A DNA stretch of 39,706 nt, from NCBI GenBank assembly GCA_025966315.1, contig JAOPUZ010000009.1, forward strand, positions 1 through 39,706. Direction: 5' to 3'. A model generated the notes under the pieces. It saw only the letters and a list, made by a program, of their open reading frames with translations. It had not been told where the DNA came from and made no database searches. The position numbers were made by a program, and so were the translations under genes. Below, in pieces: positions 18,701 to 25,867 of this stretch. Within the stretch, counting starts at the first letter, position 1, and each line of letters starts with the position of its first letter. Source of the DNA: Frankiales bacterium. Its GTDB lineage: Bacteria; Actinomycetota; Actinomycetes; Mycobacteriales; Jatrophihabitantaceae.

Positions 18701-19596
18701 TGGTTGCCGCCGATGCCACCGCCCGGCAAGGCACGCCGAACCGGTCAGAGACGGAGTCCGCGCTGTCGGCGTTGCTGCGCGCGATCGACACGACGCTGTG
18801 GACGGTGGACCCGTTCGGCTCGTTGGGGCAGGAACACATTGCCGGGCTGGTTGGTCGACCGATTGCGGTGGTGGCGGCCCGACTCTCGTTGGACGTCCAC
18901 TCCGACGTCGCGGATCACGCCTATTCGGACGAGGGTTTACGTGCCGGTCGCGAGGCGGCATACCGAAACCTGGCCGCGCTCGAACTGCCGGTTCGGCTCG
19001 GTGAGATCACCCGCTCGGACGACGGGCTGCTGGGTTACTTCGTCGAGGACGACTATGCGCATTTTCACGTAGTCGACAAGGTGATCGTCGAAGAGGCACT
19101 GCCCAGCGGTCGGGGCAAGGGCGTATTGGATCCAGACGGCCCGCCGCCGGGTGCTGCCGTGCCGATCGACAATCCCTACGTCGATCCCTCGGGGGTGCTG
19201 CGGATCCATCCCGGTCAGACCGTTCGGCTGACGCTGTTGATGCATCCCGGTGGCAACGTCTACCTCACCTCGGGCATCCTGCCGCGAACCAGCCGGGCGC
19301 TGTCCCGGGACTGGATCGATCCGGGCTTGCGGGTGCTTGCCCCGTCATTGCGTTGTGGTCCGCTGTTGATCGACGCGGACAAAGTACGCCTGCCCAAGGT
19401 GGCGTCGTTCCCGGCGGAGCAGCTGTTCACCCATCGCGATACGCCCACGTCATGGAAGGACGACCCGATTCTGGCGGCGACCCAGTCGGCCCTGCTCCCG
19501 GACGAGCCGCCGCAGGTGCAGGAAGGTTGGGTCCGGATTGCGCCCAACCCGCCGACTGCACCAGGCCGTCCCGGCTCGGCCGGCGGTGCACCATGA
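15700..19596 (+). CDS. Uncharacterised 1298-residue protein of the giant-protein operon
   Basis: ATG 15700 overlaps the upstream TGA (ATGA). The N-terminal region (residues ~1-230) is a beta-rich domain with the landmark GVHLLWSVPAALGRG at about residue 91 and LPILPDRWVVLRL at about 125-137. The middle (residues ~250-900) is largely helical, with Ala/Leu/Gly-rich stretches such as LSALRQTLSELDLMSVAL. The C-terminal ~200 residues return to beta structure (VRLTLLMHPGGNVYLTSG). I do not recognise catalytic residues, a signal peptide or membrane helices. Size and the mixture of beta ends with a helical centre suggest a large structural or shell component. The stop codon overlaps the start of the propeller gene, so stoichiometry may be set by translational coupling. 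Confidence 0.8.
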   Translation: MTQFSTDEISRAVQSPRWAALTQLGGVAADLHNYDRFLLRDPRLLVPIDVQALVVRAGVNDTETMVGLPFRDKEEMPRLDVRDAGQPRPPGVHLLWSVPAALGRGTLVDDPQAPGDPTRRRLDLPILPDRWVVLRLAVPLGGRDPVVAGWVIEADAATVTPLADYPANTANTKTVGPAVPLSQLNMHIGGTSWAQCYDAAQGRFALHDPLDDLGGQRVEGDALSYLVAGWWSGSADDPLDGIGSEIGYVQKLKELGWNDPDHPSPDSAQRDQQSGRVKVATTFGLSTPTRYSQALQLAAGHAPASSINSSSVLSSVGSPAATVLTPALSGFLHESLVAALLPPAPTRSTLLHGRLHGVPLDGAPAPDGRPAAEAVRVVLGSSQADLAATLSVAGTGIGAADEDARRAAERLLAGFASGLINRLGESDAWADIQQYEHAHCFGSLPGGVEGMDRFVDKPGSASDPGAGFRAGGVNSPRPPKTVAAESTVLWSAVQRPFAVRTEQRLSLSDSAVFARPRAFDGVGNAVAPPPPAQVREVPRPAPRYHFPAAPVLAVGGAGRALSAVEREEADGALMCRLSDQVSQGHYGVLSATELLSTIGSAAVPAEVLDLAREALSEDPFLLGWRARRAAGDHGFDLDQVTNRFRAESAVSYAYYAADDTRVAAYTGAPVASAASRQRATEGLLRMSISQGTWAHPEGVTMWGQPWRPMFCDWQLTLESGPLNGWDLDGVDFEASETVSMPDALTFTGRSALLTGVAGTLANGIDRWLTEERQRDLGGHGLADPPTENALSALRQTLSELDLMSVALDGVREQLLGLRYDRGLVHTDANALPDGTARALVEALPRLLRAGRVKVELARLVDAFGRLLPLPLDGLLVPARVADADPHLMELSPRLTAPARWRFDLVDATSTSVDAALGNIDQTDVSKQVNPVAGFLLPDHMDESLEVFATDGRPLGELLHDPFSDAVTWEIAPGRTDVAPAAGPTEDPDVTHHRVGWIAAGLVAADATARQGTPNRSETESALSALLRAIDTTLWTVDPFGSLGQEHIAGLVGRPIAVVAARLSLDVHSDVADHAYSDEGLRAGREAAYRNLAALELPVRLGEITRSDDGLLGYFVEDDYAHFHVVDKVIVEEALPSGRGKGVLDPDGPPPGAAVPIDNPYVDPSGVLRIHPGQTVRLTLLMHPGGNVYLTSGILPRTSRALSRDWIDPGLRVLAPSLRCGPLLIDADKVRLPKVASFPAEQLFTHRDTPTSWKDDPILAATQSALLPDEPPQVQEGWVRIAPNPPTAPGRPGSAGGAP

Positions 19597-22500
19597 CCAG
19601 GTACGAATGGCCGCGGCCGCCGAAGAACGGTGACAATCCGGCCGCGCGGGCCGACCACAATGCCCGGCTCCGGCCACCCGCCGACGTGACATCGCTCGGG
19701 GTCGTCCCGCAGGCGTTGAAGAAGAACACCCGGCGCAAACGGGCCGTGGCGCACAATGCCCCGGTCGGCGCCGAGAATCTGTGGTTTCCGATCGGCCCAT
19801 CGTCGATGACGAACGGGCAAGCCGCTCGCACCCCGAATGTCGCCGGCCGGATCCGGGACGTCCAGATCGAGCCCGCGAACGGGTTGCGGGCCTATGCGGC
19901 CAGCGCCTCCGGCGGCGTCTGGTTCTCGGCCGACGCGGGCCTGACCTGGAACCCGCTGGACGACTTCCAGCAGACCCCGGATCGTTCGGCGATCGGACTG
20001 GTGGCCAACGCGCTCGCGTGCGGCGCGCTGTACGTGATCTGGGGCGCAACGGCCGCGACCGACGAGGTGTGGGTCGGTACGGGCGAGCTGGGTGGTGGCG
20101 CGTCGGGGATGCCGGGCGGACACGTGTCCGGGATCGGCTTGCTGCATCGCACCGGCGCCGGATGGGCGGTGGTCAAAGGGGATCCGCCGACGGCTGATGC
20201 CGACACGCTGCGCGGCGAGTCGGTCTTTCGGATCGTGGCCGACCCCGGCAACCTGAGTCAACTGGTCGCCGCGACGAGCAAGGGTGTCTACGTCCTGCCC
20301 GGTGGCGGTTCCTGGGTGAAGGCGACCGGCTGGCCGAATTCTGGTGCGATCGGCGACCACGCGCCGGTCGACGTGGTGCTCACCCGCAACGGCACCAGAC
20401 TGCGCATCTGGGTGGTGGAGTACGGCCACCTCTGGGTCGCTGAGGTGCCGGCCGCCAGCCCCGTTCCGGCCACCTTGACGTTCGCCGAGATCGCGTTGCC
20501 CAAGGTCGCGTTCGGTCGCATGACGTTGGCGGCCGCGCCGGACAGCCGAACCGTGTACGTGCTCGGCGTGCGGCTCAAGACTCCGGTGGAAGTGCAGGCC
20601 GCAGGAAACACCACGCCGCTGGCCCACTTGTGGTCAGTTGACGCCACGGCTGCCCTCGGCGCCCTGGCCGCGACCGAACTGCCGGGCGTGCCGACGGCGT
20701 TGTTCATGTCCGGTGCCGGCGACCAATCTTTTTACGACATGTGCATTGCCGCCCACCCGACCGTCGCCGGGCGGGTGCTGGTCGGCGGGGCGGCCGTGCT
20801 CACGAGCAACTACAACGCGGCGCTCTACCAGTGCGACACCGCGACCGTGCCGATGGCGCCGGTGTACATCGGCGACGGCGTTCATTCGGATGTGCACATC
20901 ATCCGGATCCGGCCGCTGCCGGCGGGCAATGTGCCCAACCGCGACGTCTGGATCGGCTGTGATGGTGGGCTGTTCGTCTCGAGTACCGACGGGACGCTGA
21001 ATTCCTTCGTCCCGCGCAACGACGGTTTGGCCGTCTTGGAACCGGGGTACGTGGCCAACCATCCGTCCAACCCGGGGGTCGTTGCGGCCGGCTTCCAGGA
21101 CAACGGCACCGGGTTGCGGGTCGGCGACACCGTCTGGGACGAACGCGCCCAAGGTGACGGGGGCGGACTGATCTGGGATCCCGATCTCGGTGCCCCGCCA
21201 GTCGGGACGCCGGCCGTCAGCCGGTACCTGCGCCAGTACAACCACGCGAGCTGGTCGAGCAGCGATGGCACCGCGCTGCAGCCCGTGTTGCGCCGCAACG
21301 CCGGCGCCCCAGCCGGCGTTGTCGGTTCCGAAGCCGCCGAGAACCTGGTGGCGCAGTTCTATTCCGGCGCGGACGCGGCCTCGCTCGGGCCCAGTGACTC
21401 CCACATTGCCCTGGGCACCAACCGGGTCTGGTACACGCGCGACTTCGGCCAGCATTGGGTGACGCTGCCCAGCGGGACGGATCCCCGAGCCACCAACAAT
21501 CCCAACGATCGCCAAGACGTGGTCACGCCGCAGCTCAACGCGGACGGCTCGACCTGCAGCGACGACCCACCCTCGTTGCCGGCCGGCATTGTGGCGGTGA
21601 AATTCTCGGTGCCGGCGCCGACCGCGACCGACTCCCGGTTGCGCCTGCAGGCCTTGTATCCCGGCGGACTGGTCTGGCTGACCGGCAGCCGGCCGTTGGC
21701 GAGTACCGGACCGTTCGCCTGGACCGTCCCGGCGAAGGATCATCCGCTGCCGACTCAGGCGTTTCGGGCTCCCAAGAGCGGTGCGGAAACGGACTCCTAC
21801 AACGCGGGCAGCGATCTGCACTTTCTGCCCGCACCGGGCTTGGTCAGTGATTTCGCCGTTCACGACGCGGCCCGCGGAGAGCTCGGCTCGTGCTACGTAA
21901 CCACGATCGGGCAACGGGACTTCGGACCGAACACACCAGGCGCGCGGCTGGACACGCTGTGGTTCTTCGACGGCACCGACCGCTGGATTCCGTGTGGCTT
22001 GCGGACCAACAGCGCGAACGGGCATTGGACCGGTACGCAAATTACGGCGCCGGCCCTGGGCGTGGTCGTCGACGCCGTTGGTGCGGACCGCAACACCGTC
22101 TACGTGGCGACCAGCGTCGGTGTCGTCAAGGGTGTGTTGACCATCATCAACGGCCCGTCGTATTCGTGGCAGTGGCAGCTGTTCGCGAACGGACTGCCGG
22201 AGGCCGCTGTGCAGGACCTGTCGATTCGGACGTACGGTGGCGCGCGGTTGCTGCGGGCGGCGTTGCAGGCTCGGGGGGTGTGGGAAACCGACCTGGCCAC
22301 ACCGATCTCGACTGCGTTGACCTACCTGCGGGCCTATCCGTCTGACAGCCGGCGTCTGCTGCCGACGGCCCTGACCGGTCCGACCGTGTCGGGAGAAACC
22401 CCCTTGCCGCGCTGGGATCTGAGCCCCGATGTGGTCGTGGACATCACGGGTACCACGCCGGCGGATCCGAACGAGTCCCAGCTGGCCGCGTTGCAGCCGA

Positions 22501-22994
22501 AGCCGGCTTCGGGAGCGCCCACCGCGTTTCGGACCGGCAATCGATCGCCCATGGTCCACGTGTTGCTGCATCACCGTTGGAGTGAGCCAGCGCCGGCCAA
22601 TGGGGTGAAGGTAGCGCTGCTGCGGCATCCGCTGCCGGCCACGGGAACGGTGCCCATCGCAGCGTTGTGGGCGGCATTGACTGCCGCGCAGGGACTGGCG
22701 ACGCCACCGGTTGGCTTGCCCGACGGATGGACGGCCGCCGGCAGCGTGTTGTGGGATCGGCCCGCAGGCCCAGTGGAAACCAGGATGCCGCGAGTGGTGT
22801 CCTTCGGTGTCAACTTCCCAGCTGCTTCCGATCCGCCCGGAACCCGGGTCGTACTGCTGGCCGTCGTGCTGAGTGCGACCAACCCGATCGGCGACGACGA
22901 CCTCAAGCTCACGGCTACCACCAAGTCCAGCACGGTGGATCAACTGGTGCTCACCTCGTCGCACGCGGCGGCGGTCACCATCGAGCTGCAATAA
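19593..22994 (+). CDS. Asp-box (BNR-type) beta-propeller protein, 1133 residues
   Basis: The start ATG 19593 overlaps the previous TGA (ATGA); the frame is open 80 codons further upstream but only over the preceding gene. An exact Asp-box SADAGLTW lies at residues 112-119, inside the propeller-style context SASGGVWFSADAGLTW, and a second, TRDFGQHW, at 615-622. GFQDNGTG followed by GDGGG is another hallmark of sortilin/VPS10- and BNR-type propellers. Residues ~50-830 are therefore probably one or two propellers; the remaining ~300 residues form a beta-rich C-terminal domain of unknown type. The basic N-terminus (RRKRAVAHN) is not a signal peptide. I see no sialidase Arg triad, so a binding/recognition role is more likely than hydrolysis. 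It is the last gene of the block. Confidence 0.84.
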   Translation: MTRYEWPRPPKNGDNPAARADHNARLRPPADVTSLGVVPQALKKNTRRKRAVAHNAPVGAENLWFPIGPSSMTNGQAARTPNVAGRIRDVQIEPANGLRAYAASASGGVWFSADAGLTWNPLDDFQQTPDRSAIGLVANALACGALYVIWGATAATDEVWVGTGELGGGASGMPGGHVSGIGLLHRTGAGWAVVKGDPPTADADTLRGESVFRIVADPGNLSQLVAATSKGVYVLPGGGSWVKATGWPNSGAIGDHAPVDVVLTRNGTRLRIWVVEYGHLWVAEVPAASPVPATLTFAEIALPKVAFGRMTLAAAPDSRTVYVLGVRLKTPVEVQAAGNTTPLAHLWSVDATAALGALAATELPGVPTALFMSGAGDQSFYDMCIAAHPTVAGRVLVGGAAVLTSNYNAALYQCDTATVPMAPVYIGDGVHSDVHIIRIRPLPAGNVPNRDVWIGCDGGLFVSSTDGTLNSFVPRNDGLAVLEPGYVANHPSNPGVVAAGFQDNGTGLRVGDTVWDERAQGDGGGLIWDPDLGAPPVGTPAVSRYLRQYNHASWSSSDGTALQPVLRRNAGAPAGVVGSEAAENLVAQFYSGADAASLGPSDSHIALGTNRVWYTRDFGQHWVTLPSGTDPRATNNPNDRQDVVTPQLNADGSTCSDDPPSLPAGIVAVKFSVPAPTATDSRLRLQALYPGGLVWLTGSRPLASTGPFAWTVPAKDHPLPTQAFRAPKSGAETDSYNAGSDLHFLPAPGLVSDFAVHDAARGELGSCYVTTIGQRDFGPNTPGARLDTLWFFDGTDRWIPCGLRTNSANGHWTGTQITAPALGVVVDAVGADRNTVYVATSVGVVKGVLTIINGPSYSWQWQLFANGLPEAAVQDLSIRTYGGARLLRAALQARGVWETDLATPISTALTYLRAYPSDSRRLLPTALTGPTVSGETPLPRWDLSPDVVVDITGTTPADPNESQLAALQPKPASGAPTAFRTGNRSPMVHVLLHHRWSEPAPANGVKVALLRHPLPATGTVPIAALWAALTAAQGLATPPVGLPDGWTAAGSVLWDRPAGPVETRMPRVVSFGVNFPAASDPPGTRVVLLAVVLSATNPIGDDDLKLTATTKSSTVDQLVLTSSHAAAVTIELQ

Positions 22995-23016
22995 TCCGTC
23001 GGTTGGTACGCGCGCG

Positions 23017-23043
23017 GTCGGGAGCGCTAGGACTCTTCCCGAC
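23017..23043. terminator. Weak convergent hairpin at the end of both operons
   Basis: GTCGGGA (23017-23023) pairs with TCCCGAC (23037-23043) around a 13-nt loop, followed by TTT on the plus strand. It lies between the stop of the propeller gene and the end of the minus-strand gene, and its loop contains the TAG stop of the minus-strand gene. The stem is only 7 bp and there is no proper T tract, so the terminator call is tentative. Confidence 0.3.
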
Positions 23044-23356
23044 TTTGATCGGGCGGCAATTCTGCCGTGGAATCAAGGGAATCAACGGAGCCCGCTGAAT
23101 CCGCTGAATCAATTGAGCCCACTGAATCCACTGAATCAACCAGGAACACTCCCGATCCGGCCTCGCCCGACACCGTGATCAGCTCGTTCGCGTAACCGGA
23201 AAGTTCCTGGTCGATGTCGAAGGCACCAGCACCTCGCCGGCGCAACACCCAGTCCCGGTCGCTCGCCTGCAAGACCACCGCCGGGCGTGCGCTCTTCGAC
23301 CCGGCCGCCACCGTCCGTACCGAGACCCGACCGGTCAGGCTGGTCGGCGCTGTCAT
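23027..23356 (-). CDS. Small beta-rich protein with acidic DS-repeat tail, coupled to the C25-like protease
   Basis: 109 residues. Residues 8-73 look like one small beta barrel (LTGRVSVRTV, GSKSARPAVVLQ, DWVLRRRGAGAF, ELITVSGEA). Residues 74-96 are a tripeptide repeat of the type [DG]S[VIAL], giving an acidic, Ser-rich, probably disordered tail, and the protein ends in an acidic stretch. Its ATG overlaps the TGA of the protease gene (ATGA on the minus strand, 23353-23356), so it is made together with the protease. I do not recognise a named family. A regulator, inhibitor or substrate adaptor of the protease is a reasonable guess. An acidic tail could also contact the basic tails of the neighbouring operon; nothing in the sequence proves that. 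Confidence 0.72.
   Translation of the reverse strand: MTAPTSLTGRVSVRTVAAGSKSARPAVVLQASDRDWVLRRRGAGAFDIDQELSGYANELITVSGEAGSGVFLVDSVDSVGSIDSADSAGSVDSLDSTAELPPDQSREES
23070..23141. repeat. Eight 9-nt tandem repeats encoding the DS tail
   Basis: Eight 9-nt units (plus strand GAATCNNNN or GAGCCCNCT) form the tail of the minus-strand small protein. A 27-nt higher-order unit is duplicated at 23088-23114 and 23115-23141 with few differences. The period is a multiple of three, so copy-number changes lengthen or shorten the tail without a frameshift. Confidence 0.88.
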
Positions 23357-24996
23357 CGTCGCACCACCCTGCGAATCTCTGTTGCGCTGCCCGGTTCCTC
23401 GCGGACCACCAGCAGCGATTTCGGGTGCCCTCGCGGACCTGGCACGAACGCCACGTGGGCGACCGCCGACACCGCCGACACCGCCGACACCGCCGGTACC
23501 GGCGCGGCCAAGCCGGCCGGCGTTAGCGGCGCCGCACTCAAGCGGCGTAGCGCGCCGCGCCCAACCGCCGCCGCGCCACGGGAAGGGGGAGTGGCGGCAG
23601 CGTTGGCCGACTCGGCCCCCTCGGCAGCAGCGACCACCGGCGCGCTGTCGAAGGTACGGATGACCGTGTCGACGGGAACCTCGCGACCGAGCAGTGCGGC
23701 CAGCCGGGTACGGGTCAAACCGGCTCGCCCTCTCGGTGCGCCCGAACTAGCGACGGCCGCCGACTGGAGCGCCATTCCGACCGCCGAGGCCACCGCGCGG
23801 CGTGATCGCACGCCGGCGCTCACCATGTTCTTCGGGGCCGCGGCCGAGACCGTGAACGGCTGGATCGACGGGTCGCCGAGAAGATCGAACTGAGCCAGGG
23901 TCTTGATGTCCGTCGGATCCAGGAACGACTGGCCTTGAACGAACCGCTGCCGCGCACTCAACGCCGCTCGCCCCAGTGACGCCCCGGCCAACACCTCATC
24001 CAGGAACAGTCTCGCCAGCACATCGGCGTAGTCGTTCGCGGCCGCCGGCCCGTAGGCCACCGTGGACGATCCGAAGAACCCGGCTGCACCGTTGCTCAGG
24101 TAGGTCATGGCGATACCGGCCTGCCCGCCCGCCGCCGACGCGGGCCAATGCGCGGCGCCATAACAGCATTCTGCCGAAACCACCGTCCCGACGCTGATCT
24201 TCTTCGTCAGCAGCGCGGCGTCCATCGCGGTCGGCAATGCCGCCTGGGTGGCGCTGGCCTGGCCGTAGAACTTCGGGTCGAATTCGCCACCGTGACAGTT
24301 GATGAAATGCAGCGGCGCACTGAGGTCCGGCTTGCTCCAGTTGGGACCGTCGGCCGGTGAGGTGTGCACAGTGCTGGTCGCCGCTGCGAGTTTGCCCACC
24401 GACAACTTCGTCGAGGCCTGCCATACCTTGGCGGTTACCGCCAGCACCGCGACGCTGGCCGGCCGCGTAACGCTAGCGGCCGCGGCCGCATTTGCGAGCA
24501 GGCCGCGCAGTATCACCGGCGATGATGCCCCCATCGCGTCCGGCAATCGGCCGACGACCCGGGTCGGCCCGCGAAAGGTGTTGGCGGCGGTGGTGTACGG
24601 CGCTTCGCAGGCATAAGGCAGGTCACTGGCGATGAACTGGTCCGGGTCGTCGTCAGCGTTACCGGTCCAGAGCGGATTGTCCAGCGGCACCTGGGCGAGC
24701 AGTTCCGGGCCGCCGAGCAACACCAGATAGGCCGGGCTCCAGTTCGCGTAGACCTGGTCGACGAATGCCTTGATCGCCTGGGCGTCGGCGGCAGTGTCCA
24801 CCTTGACCGCCGATACCTTTCGCGCGTCGGCGGCAGCATCCACGCAGAGCAGGCGGGTCGTCATTCCACGCGTCCTGTCCGCTTTCACGAGCGCGGTAAC
24901 GGCGGCTCGGATCGCGGTCCAACCCGAGGCGCCGTACTTTGCCCGTGCCGCCCCGCGATGGGTGAGGATGACCTTCACGATCGGAGTAGCTGGCAT
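23353..24996 (-). CDS. Gingipain-like peptidase C25 family (caspase-fold) cysteine protease, cytosolic
   Basis: 547 residues. Motifs in order: YLVLLGGPELLAQVP (90-104), a Rossmann-like strand; DLPYA then VVGRLPD (125-153); INCHGGE with His235; VSAECCYGA with Cys277, where gingipains have SVACVNG; and FDLLGDPS near 370-377, the usual C25 end motif. The His/Cys dyad is present, so activity is plausible. Residues ~390-547 are Ala/Val/Ser-rich and include VSAVSAVSAV repeats; they could be a linker or a binding tail. Unlike secreted gingipains there is no signal peptide, prodomain or sorting domain. The upstream sequence has GAAAGGG about 10 nt before the ATG. It is coupled to the 109-residue gene downstream and convergent with the giant operon. 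It belongs to clan CD (caspase-like), often found in bacterial conflict and cell-death systems. Confidence 0.85.
   Translation of the reverse strand: MPATPIVKVILTHRGAARAKYGASGWTAIRAAVTALVKADRTRGMTTRLLCVDAAADARKVSAVKVDTAADAQAIKAFVDQVYANWSPAYLVLLGGPELLAQVPLDNPLWTGNADDDPDQFIASDLPYACEAPYTTAANTFRGPTRVVGRLPDAMGASSPVILRGLLANAAAAASVTRPASVAVLAVTAKVWQASTKLSVGKLAAATSTVHTSPADGPNWSKPDLSAPLHFINCHGGEFDPKFYGQASATQAALPTAMDAALLTKKISVGTVVSAECCYGAAHWPASAAGGQAGIAMTYLSNGAAGFFGSSTVAYGPAAANDYADVLARLFLDEVLAGASLGRAALSARQRFVQGQSFLDPTDIKTLAQFDLLGDPSIQPFTVSAAAPKNMVSAGVRSRRAVASAVGMALQSAAVASSGAPRGRAGLTRTRLAALLGREVPVDTVIRTFDSAPVVAAAEGAESANAAATPPSRGAAAVGRGALRRLSAAPLTPAGLAAPVPAVSAVSAVSAVAHVAFVPGPRGHPKSLLVVREEPGSATEIRRVVRR
23462..23497. 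repeat. Four 9-nt repeats encoding VSA in the protease tail
   Basis: Three identical units ACCGCCGAC and a fourth variant ACCGCCGGT on the plus strand encode the Val-Ser-Ala repeat near the C-terminus of the C25-like protease. Like the repeats in the adjacent small gene the period is 9 nt and frame-preserving. Confidence 0.8.
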
Positions 24997-25121
24997 CGGC
25001 CGTACCCTTTCGCGCCGTCGACGGAACGTGGCCCAACTCTAGGCCGACGATCCGACAATCCGCTGCACCGCAACGAAAACTGCCTCTGGTGTGCGGCGCC
25101 CGGACGGAGGAAGATCGCGGC

Positions 25122-25361
25122 ATGCCTAGGCGGACGCCACTGCGGCGCAGATTCTGGATCGAGACGATTCTCGCCTCGATAAGCGGTCTGCTGACCGTGC
25201 TCACGCTGATCACCCGTGAATGGATCGAGGCGTTGACCGGCTGGGATCCCGACCACGGCAACGGCAGCCTGGAGTGGTTGATCGTCGTCGTATTCGCCGT
25301 AGCCGCCGCGGTTCTGGGTGTCGCCGCGCGAATCGAATGGCGCCGCCCAGCCCTCGCCTAG
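25122..25361 (+). CDS. Small two-TM membrane protein
   Basis: 79 residues starting at ATG 25122, with GGAGGAA at 25106-25112 as a strong ribosome site; a longer GTG frame from 25089 is less likely. A basic N-terminus (MPRRTPLRRRFW) is followed by a hydrophobic segment (ETILASISGLLTVLTLI), a polar loop with WIEALTGWDPDHGNGS, a second hydrophobic segment (EWLIVVVFAVAAAVLGVAA) and a basic end. By the positive-inside rule both ends are cytoplasmic. No function is known to me. It diverges from the protease gene across 125 nt and converges on the DUF1810 gene. Confidence 0.72.
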   Translation: MPRRTPLRRRFWIETILASISGLLTVLTLITREWIEALTGWDPDHGNGSLEWLIVVVFAVAAAVLGVAARIEWRRPALA

Positions 25362-25413
25362 CCGCCATCCGGCGCTGACAATGGCGCTTTCCGGCCCGCG
25401 GGCAAAAAAGCCG

Positions 25414-25848
25414 CTACCCGGCGCCCATCAATTTCTTCGTCTGCTCGTCGCCGGCGCCGGCGTAGTAGCGATCGAGTAGCTGGCCGAAGACCGGTTCCTC
25501 CGGTACCGCCTGCTGAAACAGTGTCGCCGAAGATCGCAATTTCTGAGCGTCGATGCCGCCGAAAATGTCTTCCGCGCTCGCAGCGTCCGCGCCGAGGACG
25601 GCGTCCGCGCTCAGCTTGAGCCGCGGTCCCAGCACCGGATGCCGCCAGTACGCTTGGGCTTCGGCAATTGATGAGATTGCATACTTCTGCGACATGGCGC
25701 TATAACCAAGTCCGGCGATTTGCGGGAACACGAACCACACCCAATGACTGGTCTTGCGTCCGCGGCGCAATTCCGCCAGGGCGCCGTCGAAGGTTGCGCC
25801 GGCGTTCTGCGCGGCGACGAATCGATCGAGATCATAGGGGTCGTTCAC
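25414..25848 (-). CDS. DUF1810 family protein
   Basis: 144 residues, GTG start. The family signature is clear: DPYDLDRFVAAQ at the N-terminus, ELRRGRKTSHWVWFVFPQ in the first third, GLGYSAMSQKYAI and AYWRHPVLGPRL in the middle. Length and motif order fit full-length DUF1810 proteins, which are small cytosolic proteins of unknown biochemical role, with possible links to ADP-ribose metabolism proposed for the superfamily. It starts 19 nt after the patatin gene ends on the same strand, so the two probably share a transcript. The end at 25414 faces the small membrane gene, with about 50 nt and no convincing terminator between them. Confidence 0.88.
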   Translation of the reverse strand: MNDPYDLDRFVAAQNAGATFDGALAELRRGRKTSHWVWFVFPQIAGLGYSAMSQKYAISSIAEAQAYWRHPVLGPRLKLSADAVLGADAASAEDIFGGIDAQKLRSSATLFQQAVPEEPVFGQLLDRYYAGAGDEQTKKLMGAG

Positions 25849-25867
25849 CCGATTGCCTCCAAGATGC

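Noticed and set aside
19353-19592. Upstream 80 codons of the propeller frame
   Set aside because: Overlaps the 3' end of the 1298-residue gene; basic low-complexity residues without structure.
1478-22994. Phage tail or contractile injection system
   Set aside because: I looked for sheath, tube, baseplate spike and AAA+ ATPase signatures among the six proteins and saw none. The block is not explained by known tail modules.
1478-22994. Polyketide or non-ribosomal peptide synthetase
   Set aside because: Gene sizes suggested it, but no ketosynthase, adenylation or carrier-protein motif is present.
25362-25413. Terminator between the small membrane gene and DUF1810
   Set aside because: GCCCGCGGGC next to an A6 run looks promising, but the T tract would precede the stem on the minus strand and is absent on the plus strand.
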